Assembly: GCA_021812745.1 (NCBI GenBank)
Contig: JAKAMS010000171.1
Location: 1 to 5,921, forward strand
Direction: 5' to 3'
DNA from: Bacteroidota bacterium
GTDB lineage: Bacteria; Bacteroidota; Ignavibacteria; Ignavibacteriales; Melioribacteraceae
DNA length: 5,921 nucleotides
The stretch's first letter is position 1; every line of letters begins with the position of its first letter. Below are positions 1-5,080 of this stretch, piece after piece. The translations under genes were made by a program, and so were the position numbers. The notes under the pieces are model-generated. The model worked only from the letters and a program-made list of their open reading frames with translations. It did not search any database and was not told the origin of the DNA.

Positions 1-269
1 CTTATGTTGATTACTGCTGCAAGTGGAACGGTCCCGTCTGGCTGCTGTGGGATTACATGGTTCTTGATGGATTGAAGAAATACGGATACAATAAAATTGC
101 ATCGGAACTTGCCGGTAAAATGATGCTCGCAGTTACAACTCAACTTAAAAAGAACCATAACTTTTGGGAATCATATAGCCCGGATAATGATGTGCTCAAC
201 TCACCGTCGAATTATATATGGGATTCAATTATGGCGAGAGTGCTGATTGAAAAATACAAGAAGAAATAG
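1..269 (+). CDS. (alpha/alpha)6-barrel glycosidase, GH63/trehalase/MGH1-like, 3' end only
   Basis: This is the last 88 codons of a gene that begins before the window; the frame is open from position 3 and stops with TAG at 267-269. An internal ATG at 57 is not the start, because the conserved sequence lies upstream of it. Seen: a KWNGPVW motif near the window edge, then LWDYMVLDGLKKYGY, and later FWESYSPDN and NYIWDSIMARVL. Known: W-x-GP-x-W followed by a helix with GL..YGY, then a closing W-E-Y-P/SP segment, is typical of the last helices of the (alpha/alpha)6 barrel in GH63, trehalase-type and mannosylglycerate-hydrolase-like enzymes, which act by inversion on alpha-glycosides. Inferred: it hydrolyses an alpha-linked oligosaccharide. 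Its neighbour 119 bp downstream is a second (alpha/alpha)6 glycosidase on the same strand, supporting a shared saccharide-degradation role. Export cannot be judged because the N-terminus is missing. Confidence 0.8.
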   Translation, partial: YVDYCCKWNGPVWLLWDYMVLDGLKKYGYNKIASELAGKMMLAVTTQLKKNHNFWESYSPDNDVLNSPSNYIWDSIMARVLIEKYKKK

Positions 270-279
270 AACGCTTATT

Positions 280-317
280 ATTATGATCATTTAAGTTCGA
301 TCACGATAAATCATAAT
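280..317 (+). terminator. weak AT-rich stem-loop after the first glycosidase
   Basis: ATTATGAT at 280-287 is the exact inverse of ATCATAAT at 310-317, with a 22-nt loop that itself contains a 3-bp TCG/CGA mini-stem. It lies just after the stop codon at 267-269. There is no GC core and no clean T-tract directly behind the stem, so intrinsic termination is only a possibility. It could equally be a chance palindrome in AT-rich DNA. Confidence 0.2.
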
Positions 318-388
318 TATTATAAAAAACTTTTTGCGGTTAGTAAACCTGTTCCATAAAAATTTTATAACAATTGAGCAATAGGATA

Positions 389-2998
389 ATGAGACAATTA
401 AAATATTTTCTAGTAATTACTTTTTTTGTAGCGCTGAATATTTATGCACAAAGCGAATTGATCAATAAATTTGAACTGAAAAAAAACGATCTCTCACTCA
501 CTCGTCCCGCTCAGCCGAATCAATACATGGATAAGATCGGTCAGAAAGCCGCTATTCTCGGATTTGAAAGCGGTTCATTTGAAATGTGGATCTGGCCGTG
601 GAAAGTTTTGCGCAATTTTGAAATTCAATTTTTCGTTGGCACAACAACGCAGCCGATTCTTGCCAAAGATATTTTGCGCGACATTTCCGTTACACCGGAG
701 GCAACAACGTTCACGTTTGTATATGAATCATTTACCGTTAAGGAAATAATATTTGTCCCGAATGATCAACCAGCCGCAATAATTCTTTTGGATGTTAACA
801 CAACAACACCGCTTACAATCGTTCCCGGATTTATGCCTGTGATGCAGCCGCAATGGCCTGCGGGAATTGGCGGACAGTATAGTTATTGGGATGATGATGT
901 AAAAGCTTATGTTATTTCCGAATCCCAGCAGCGCGGATTATTTTTGTGCGGCTCACCGGTAGCTCAGCAGATGGCAGCTCCGCCTGCTCATATGTTTGCC
1001 GATAATCCGATTCAATTTAAGATTGATATTAAACCGGGCGAAGCGAAAAATAATTTTATTCCAATTGCTATTGCCGGCAGCCCGGTTAAAGCAAAATATG
1101 ACTCGGTAAAAACTCTTTATAAAAATCTTCTCTCAAATATTGAAACTCTTTACAACAAAAATTACGATTACTATAAAAACCTGCGGAACACAACAGTTGA
1201 AATTATTACTCCGGACGAAAAATTGAACCTTGCTTTTGAATATGGTAAAGTGGCTCTAAGTAATTTGATGGTGAATAATCCTACTCTTGGAAAAGGATTG
1301 GTTGCCGGATACGGATTAAGCGGCGGTGGCGGACGTCCGGGATTTGCGTGGTACTTTGGAGGTGACGCATTTATTAACTCTCTCACAATGAATAGTTATG
1401 GCAATTATTCTGCTGTTCGTGAAGCACTTGAGTTTACTCAAAAATGGCAGCGGGAGGAAAATTATCCGATTAGAAAAAAATCGAAAGATGAAAAAAATAT
1501 TGATATCGGAAAAATGTCGCACGAACTTTCTCAAAGCGATGGACTTATTGATTGGTGGAACGATTATCATTACGGGTATAATCATGCTGATACATCACCG
1601 TGGTATCTGGTTGCGATTGGTGATTATTTTAAAAAAACGGGAGATATTGAGTTTATTAAAAAAAGTTGGAAGTCAATTGTTCAAGCATATAACTGGTGCA
1701 AAAGTAAAGACAGCAACGGTGACGGTTTGATGGATCTTAAAGGCGCGGGTCTCGGAGTACTTGAATTTGGCTCTCTTGTAAAAATCTTCAATGATAATTA
1801 CACGCAAAGTTTGTGGACACAAGGAATTAAAGAAGTGAATCTCATGGCGAAATATACCGGCGATAAAGAAATTGAAAAAGAAACGGAAAAACTTTTCCCT
1901 GTGGCGCAGCAAGCCTTGGAAAAAATATTTTGGATAAATGATTTAGGATTCTACAGTTTTGGCGCAGCAGAAGACGGCAAGCAAGTCCGCGATAAAAATA
2001 TTTATTCATCGGCATCAATTCTTTTTGGCTTGATGAATCAAGAACGCGGAATCAGTACAATTAAAAAATTTAATGAAAGCGATATGGTAACGGATTGGGG
2101 AGTGCGTAATCTTTCAAATAAATCCTCTATGTATGAACCGACGAATTACAATTACGGAACCATTTGGCCGTTCACTTCTTATTTCATTGGTGCTGCCCAG
2201 TTCTATACTCACTTTGATTTACAAGGATACGAGACGGTTAAAAAAACTGCTCAACATGCTTTTGATTACGGGCTTGGAATTGTACCGGAAGTTTTTTCCG
2301 GTGACATCAACACAAAACTTGGTGAAGCTTATCATGATCAAGGATTTAGCGCAAGCGGCTATCTTTTCCCTATGGTACAAGGATTGATAGGACTTGATGT
2401 TGATGCATTGAACAATAAAATTACCTTTGCCCCAAAACTGCCCGCGGATTGGAAATTCTTGAAAGTGAGCAATATTATAATTGGAAAAACAATTGTGAAT
2501 AGCGAATTGAAAAAAGAAAATGGAGTACTGAAACTATTTGCAGATAATACCGGAGAGAATGGAATTGATTTTAACTTTATGCCGGATTTACCACTCGGAT
2601 CAGAAATTATTTCTGTTTCGTTAAATGGAAAATCTATTCCGTATGAATTAATCAAACAAGAACAGGCGTATCAGCTTAAAACAAATTTCAAGATAAAGGG
2701 AAAGAATGAGATTGAAATATATTATAAACCCGTGGCTGCTATTTATTCTTTGTTTCAGACAGTTCCCATCGGCGCAACAAATGAGGGTCTGAAAATCGTT
2801 TCGCAAAAACTCGAGGGGAAGAAACTTATAATCAACTGCGAAGGAAAACCTGCAAGAAATTACGAATTAGGAATTATGAACAGCGAATTAATAAAATCAG
2901 TTTCAGGAGCAGAATTAAAAAACGATAAATTATTGATTCGTGTTTTGGGAAGCGGGAGTGAGTTTATAAAACATGAAATTTCAATTGAACTGAAATAA
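389..2998 (+). CDS. exported amylo-alpha-1,6-glucosidase / glycogen-debranching-like glycoside hydrolase
   Basis: This is a complete gene of about 869 residues. I chose ATG 389 over the in-frame TTG at 374 because it directly precedes a good Sec signal peptide (MRQLKYFLVITFFVALNIYA, likely cleaved after Ala20) and the TTG has no ribosome site; only a weak AGG precedes ATG. Domains judged by eye: N-terminal beta-sandwich about 25-260 (RPAQPNQYMDKIG, FVPNDQPAAIILLDV, VMQPQWPAGIGGQ); (alpha/alpha)6 catalytic domain about 270-670; C-terminal beta-sandwich from about 680. Catalytic-domain marks are WYFGGDAF (Asp326), HELSQSDGLIDW, TSPWYLVAIGDYF (402-414), DSNGDGLMD (441-449), GVLEFG with Glu459 as a possible acid, and PEVFSGD with Glu634 as a possible base. 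Known: this layout is typical of inverting GH15/GH133-related enzymes acting on alpha-glucans. Inferred: periplasmic or surface cleavage of alpha-1,6 or related alpha-glucosidic bonds. It probably forms a unit with the glycosidase upstream. Substrate and catalytic assignments are tentative; the family call is firm. Confidence 0.87.
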   Translation: MRQLKYFLVITFFVALNIYAQSELINKFELKKNDLSLTRPAQPNQYMDKIGQKAAILGFESGSFEMWIWPWKVLRNFEIQFFVGTTTQPILAKDILRDISVTPEATTFTFVYESFTVKEIIFVPNDQPAAIILLDVNTTTPLTIVPGFMPVMQPQWPAGIGGQYSYWDDDVKAYVISESQQRGLFLCGSPVAQQMAAPPAHMFADNPIQFKIDIKPGEAKNNFIPIAIAGSPVKAKYDSVKTLYKNLLSNIETLYNKNYDYYKNLRNTTVEIITPDEKLNLAFEYGKVALSNLMVNNPTLGKGLVAGYGLSGGGGRPGFAWYFGGDAFINSLTMNSYGNYSAVREALEFTQKWQREENYPIRKKSKDEKNIDIGKMSHELSQSDGLIDWWNDYHYGYNHADTSPWYLVAIGDYFKKTGDIEFIKKSWKSIVQAYNWCKSKDSNGDGLMDLKGAGLGVLEFGSLVKIFNDNYTQSLWTQGIKEVNLMAKYTGDKEIEKETEKLFPVAQQALEKIFWINDLGFYSFGAAEDGKQVRDKNIYSSASILFGLMNQERGISTIKKFNESDMVTDWGVRNLSNKSSMYEPTNYNYGTIWPFTSYFIGAAQFYTHFDLQGYETVKKTAQHAFDYGLGIVPEVFSGDINTKLGEAYHDQGFSASGYLFPMVQGLIGLDVDALNNKITFAPKLPADWKFLKVSNIIIGKTIVNSELKKENGVLKLFADNTGENGIDFNFMPDLPLGSEIISVSLNGKSIPYELIKQEQAYQLKTNFKIKGKNEIEIYYKPVAAIYSLFQTVPIGATNEGLKIVSQKLEGKKLIINCEGKPARNYELGIMNSELIKSVSGAELKNDKLLIRVLGSGSEFIKHEISIELK

Positions 2999-3010
2999 CA
3001 ATTGTCAATG

Positions 3011-3041
3011 AAAAATATTTTTTTTATAAAAATATTTTTTT
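3011..3041 (+). repeat. AT-only palindromic direct repeat, possible terminator
   Basis: The 12-mer AAAAATATTTTT is its own reverse complement and occurs twice, at 3011-3022 and 3028-3039, separated by TTTAT. The two copies can pair as a 12-bp all-AT stem with a 5-nt loop, followed by more T. It starts 12 bases after the stop codon of the large glycosidase. Position and T-richness fit a weak terminator or 3'-end stabilising hairpin, but the stem has no G or C and could be simple A/T tract variation. Confidence 0.3.
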
Positions 3042-3133
3042 AGAAAAATTATTTTCTTGTTAGGAATAGAAAATCAAATTTTATAAATTTTGTTAGAGTT
3101 TAACAGTAACCTAATTATTCTTTTTTAGGAAAC

Positions 3134-3343
3134 ATGCTGCCAATAACACTTGAACCCCAACAACAGATTAGTCTTTTTCCAAAGCAATCGAACAATTCGT
3201 TTAATTGTGAAATTGAAGTTGTTAATAATGGCCCCTCCGCAGAAATTCGTCTCTCTTTTTTAACCAAGCAAAAAGAAAAAGTTGTTAGACGAACAAGGAA
3301 AAAATCATTTCCTAAATACGAGACAATTTTATTGTTTCAATAG
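3134..3343 (+). CDS. hypothetical 69-residue protein
   Basis: I do not recognise this protein. ATG 3134 is preceded by AGGA at 3127-3130, only 3 nt away, and the frame ends at TAG 3341-3343. The first half alternates hydrophobic and polar residues (ITLEPQQQISLF, FNCEIEVVNNGPSAEIRLSF), which looks like a small beta-sandwich; LEPxQ and NNGP turns are common in such folds. The second half is strongly basic (KQKEKVVRRTRKKSFPKYE). There is no signal peptide, membrane segment or cysteine pair. Codon choice resembles the neighbouring genes. It lies on the same strand as the DUF4342 gene, 115 bp upstream of it, so co-transcription is possible. It could be a short intact gene, a remnant of a longer beta-sandwich protein, or a chance frame in AT-rich DNA. 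Confidence 0.5.
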   Translation: MLPITLEPQQQISLFPKQSNNSFNCEIEVVNNGPSAEIRLSFLTKQKEKVVRRTRKKSFPKYETILLFQ

Positions 3344-3383
3344 CAAGCGTTATTCAAACTCCTTAGTTCCGAAATAGATATAA

Positions 3384-3458
3384 TTTTCTCAACTATTTTT
3401 TGTTAGAAATGGAACAAACGAATCCACTGCTTCATCTAAAGTTGAAACGGAAATCGGC
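3384..3458 (+). other. in-frame coding-like extension upstream of DUF4342, no start codon; possible frameshift
   Basis: The DUF4342 frame stays open back to a TAA at 3381-3383. From 3408 it reads NGTNESTASSKVETEIG, directly joined to MSEFKVKG. This polar, Ser/Thr/Glu-rich stretch resembles the disordered leaders that DUF4342 proteins often carry. No ATG, GTG or TTG exists in this frame. An ATG at 3409 in the next frame gives MEQTN and would join the extension if one base were added near 3419. As it stands, that ATG makes a 17-codon ORF ending at TGA 3460-3462, overlapping the DUF4342 start as ATGA. Either a one-base deletion (real or an assembly error) or a tiny translationally coupled leader ORF would explain this. 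Confidence 0.35.
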
Positions 3459-3710
3459 ATGAGTGAATTTAAGGTTAAGGGGCAGGAACTGATTCAGAAA
3501 ATCGAAGAGCTTATCCACGAAGGAAACGTTACTCGTATAATTGTTAGAGATGATAAAGGAAATACGTATATAGACATTCCTGTAACGGTTGGTGTTTTAG
3601 GGGCAGTGTTTGCGCCCATTGTAGCTGCTGTTGGAGCCCTAGCAGGCATAGCGGCAAATTACACGCTTGAAGTAATCCGGAAAGAAGATGAGAAGAAAGA
3701 GAACAGCTGA
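3459..3710 (+). CDS. DUF4342 domain-containing protein
   Basis: This 83-residue protein matches the DUF4342 pattern from end to end: EFKVKGQELIQKIEELIHEGNV (about 3-24), a two-strand segment RIIVRDDKGNTYIDIPV (26-42), then a hydrophobic, Gly/Ala-rich helical hairpin around Pro53 (VGVLGAVFAPIVAAVGALAG, 44-63) and a charged tail. The function of this family is not known to me. The N-terminal part resembles a ubiquitin-associated-like helical segment, and residues 42-66 could associate with or insert into a membrane. ATG 3459 is the only usable start in frame, with GGAA at 3448-3451 as a weak ribosome site; see the separate entry for the probable longer or frame-disrupted N-terminus. It converges with the PAS gene on the other strand, with 27 bp between stop codons and no clear shared terminator hairpin. 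Confidence 0.85.
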   Translation: MSEFKVKGQELIQKIEELIHEGNVTRIIVRDDKGNTYIDIPVTVGVLGAVFAPIVAAVGALAGIAANYTLEVIRKEDEKKENS

Positions 3711-3737
3711 TAATTTAAAACAAGCGACTGCATTTTT

Positions 3738-4073
3738 TTATCTGATAAAGTGTGGCATTTCAAAAGGAATCTCAATAGATAATTCCACAAGACCTTTCAT
3801 CTCTCCGTTCTCAAACCAAGGTGATTGATAAATTAGTTTTTTCTTTCCGTTTTTTTCGATTGTATAAATGTTCGGATTTTGTTTGTTCATAATTTCTTTG
3901 ATTTTTTCTTTTGACGCGTCCGTGTGACAGCCGAACATATTTTTCCCGATCAAATCATATCCGCCATCATTTTCGAACACTGCAGCAGATTTCTGATTCA
4001 TCTCGGTTATAGTTCCATTTGTATCACATACAGTAATTGCCGCTGGAAATTCTTTAATCCATTTTGAATTCAT
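3738..4073 (-). CDS. stand-alone PAS-domain protein
   Basis: This 111-residue protein is essentially one PAS domain with no output domain. Seen: FPAAITVCDTNGTITEMNQ (residues 9-27), the usual first strands of a PAS fold; GGYDLIGKNMFGCH (37-50), the PAS helix region; then the strands NIYTIEKNGKKKLIYQSPWF (68-87) and GLVELSIEIPFEMPHF (94-109). Known: single-domain PAS proteins of this type, with a conserved Cys-His pair after GKN and an ending like EIPFEMPHF, occur widely in anaerobes and Bacteroidota, and their ligand is generally not established. The start is well supported: GGAG lies at 4079-4082 on the minus strand, five bases before ATG. It is the last gene of the minus-strand set and is separated from its upstream neighbour by 197 bp, so it may have its own promoter. 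Inferred role: small-molecule or redox sensing by protein-protein contact. Confidence 0.88.
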   Translation of the reverse strand: MNSKWIKEFPAAITVCDTNGTITEMNQKSAAVFENDGGYDLIGKNMFGCHTDASKEKIKEIMNKQNPNIYTIEKNGKKKLIYQSPWFENGEMKGLVELSIEIPFEMPHFIR

Positions 4074-4168
4074 CTATTCTCCGAAAATTATTTACATCTA
4101 AAAGATACTGAAACTTGTATTATTGAGCGAGCCGAAACATAACTGTTTCTGATTTTGCCATGCAACCA

Positions 4169-4246
4169 TAACACAACATCTGAAATTTTTATAAGCGTTT
4201 TGCTGTAGCCGGTTTATGAAACCAATGTTCAGAGGTTTAATAGTTA
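4169..4246. other. imperfect inverted repeat / hairpin between the NTF2-like and PAS genes
   Basis: The 197-bp gap 4074-4270 holds no gene but has a nested inverted repeat. Pairs seen: TAAC 4169-4172 with GTTA 4243-4246; AAC 4175-4177 with GTT 4235-4237; TCTGAA 4179-4184 with TTCAGA 4228-4233; TTTTATAA 4187-4194 with TTATGAAA 4214-4221 (one G-T wobble). The loop is about 19 nt and has some further GC pairs. It lies downstream of the NTF2-like gene and in the probable leader of the PAS gene, both on the minus strand. It might be a 3'-end hairpin, a structured leader, or a degenerate recombination site of attC style. The GTT/AAC ends are suggestive, but the boxes do not fit the attC consensus. 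The rest of the gap shows nothing clear. Confidence 0.35.
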
Positions 4247-4270
4247 ATACGCAACTAACAGTTCAATACA

Positions 4271-4654
4271 TCAAAGCACTCGCGGGATTTGCGAGGAATG
4301 ATGATGAATAATTGGGCTAGTTAATGAAAGGTCAAGAACGAAACTAAATCTAGCTTCAAAGCTAAGCAGCTCACCGTCAACATCATACCGCCAGCAGTAA
4401 ATGCCCGATAGAGCATAAATGTTTTCGGTTGTTTTTTGGACATTAATAAATTTTTCATGTAGTTCAACGCTTAATCTGTTGCGGGTTTTGAGCTGTTCAA
4501 AATAGTTGCGGATTTTTGCGTTGCTGTCTAATACTTTATTAGAGAATGTCGGAATTAAAACTGCATTCTCGTTGTAAAAGGCGAGAATGTTTTCAATCCC
4601 GCCTTTATTGACTGCATTTAGCCAAGCTGTTAAGACTTCCTTCGGCTTTTTCAT
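4271..4654 (-). CDS. NTF2-like / SnoaL-like (SgcJ/EcaC or CaMKII-association type) family protein
   Basis: This 127-residue protein has the length and layout of the NTF2-like cone fold. Seen: N-terminal helices with PKEVLTAWLNAVNKGGIENI (4-23), FYNENAVLIPTFSN (26-39), a helix with IRNYFEQL, the strand VELHEKFINVQ, then IYALSGIYCWRYDVDGE and FEARFSFVLDL, and a closing SPIIHHHSSQIP. Known: a stress-type NTF2-like group shares the LIPTFS motif after FY.E.AV and a terminal HHHSS.(M/I)P with three histidines (here His117-119); most members lack a proven reaction. Such domains bind small ligands or dimerise. The start ATG is 20 bp after the stop of the STAS-like gene with no visible ribosome site, so the two are probably co-transcribed. 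The gene is complete; a short GC-rich inverted repeat (CTCGC 4279-4283 / GCGAG 4291-4295) lies within its last codons. Confidence 0.83.
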   Translation of the reverse strand: MKKPKEVLTAWLNAVNKGGIENILAFYNENAVLIPTFSNKVLDSNAKIRNYFEQLKTRNRLSVELHEKFINVQKTTENIYALSGIYCWRYDVDGELLSFEARFSFVLDLSLTSPIIHHHSSQIPRVL

Positions 4655-4674
4655 AACAGATAATACTTTCTTTA

Positions 4675-5037
4675 TTATTGACTTAAAAACTTTTCTGCCT
4701 CTTCTAAAGTTGGAACGTATTTCAATTTGTAAGAATCCATTGCTAAAGAATTATTCGCAAATTGAATCAATCCCATTTTAGATGTTCCAACTATTCTGAC
4801 AATTCTGTTTACTTTTTTCTGAATCAATAGTATCATAATCTCTTTCAGAATTGAACCGGCTTCATCATCACCGTGTATAAATTTTGAAATATCATTAATC
4901 AGATCAAAATTCGGCTTTAGAAGAGCTATCTCTTTTTCAATTAAATCTTTCGCCTTCTCGGCTTCTTCGTAGGAAACTGTTCCACTAATGGAAAGATACA
5001 ACCTATTCTTTGCAGTATCTTTTTGTGCTTTAATCAT
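4675..5037 (-). CDS. STAS / SpoIIAA-like domain protein
   Basis: This 120-residue protein is a single alpha/beta domain. Seen: strand RLYLSISGTVSYEEAEKAKD (12-31) opening the fold as in STAS and SpoIIAA-like proteins, FDLINDISKF (44-53), the central helix GSILKEIMILLIQKKV (61-76), strand RIVRIVG (78-84), a helix with LIQFANNS, and LKYVPTLEEAEKFL (105-118), the usual last strand and helix where the name of the domain partner is 'T.EEA..FL'. Known: these domains act as antagonists or scaffolds in partner-switching, or bind lipids or nucleotides. Read without gaps, D-I-S-K-F-I-H-G-D-D-E-A lines up with the D-L-S-x(5)-D-S-S-G phosphosite, giving Asp58-Glu59 in place of the two serines. No kinase or phosphatase gene is nearby. 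It starts 43 bp after the TonB receptor stop; GGGG at 9 or so bases upstream is only a poor ribosome site. Confidence 0.7.
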   Translation of the reverse strand: MIKAQKDTAKNRLYLSISGTVSYEEAEKAKDLIEKEIALLKPNFDLINDISKFIHGDDEAGSILKEIMILLIQKKVNRIVRIVGTSKMGLIQFANNSLAMDSYKLKYVPTLEEAEKFLSQ

Positions 5038-5080
5038 TTTATAGACCCCAATAGATGAAATCTAAATATAATAAATTATT

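Noticed and set aside
334..371. Sigma-70-like promoter before the glycosidase (TTGCGG at 334 with CATAAA at 355, or TATAAC at 366)
   Set aside because: The first pair has a 15-nt spacer and the second has no -35 partner; in AT-rich DNA such matches are frequent.
374..388. TTG at 374 as the start of the large glycosidase
   Set aside because: It adds only five residues before the natural signal-peptide methionine and has no ribosome site; ATG 389 is the simpler start.
1171..1912. Overlapping open frames on the minus strand, and one on the plus strand (1398-1730), within the glycosidase gene
   Set aside because: They are shadows of the strongly conserved coding frame, with low-complexity translations and no recognisable motif.
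3057..3092. Bacteroidota-style promoter (TTG, then AAATTTTG near 3085) before the 69-residue ORF
   Set aside because: It matches TAnnTTTG in only five of six fixed positions and the spacer is long; not enough to call.
4092..4168. 23-codon minus-strand ORF upstream of the PAS gene (begins MVAWQNQ)
   Set aside because: No ribosome site, no recognisable peptide, and short open frames of this size are expected by chance.
4074..4270. tRNA or other known RNA gene in the gap
   Set aside because: No acceptor stem, T-loop (GTTCRA in context) or anticodon arm arrangement can be laid out; only the imperfect hairpin remains.
4279..4295. CTCGC/GCGAG hairpin as a terminator
   Set aside because: It lies inside the last codons of the NTF2-like gene, has only 5 bp, and lacks a following T-tract on the minus strand.
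4587..4781. Plus-strand open frame across the NTF2-like / STAS-like junction
   Set aside because: It is antisense to two recognisable genes and its translation matches nothing.
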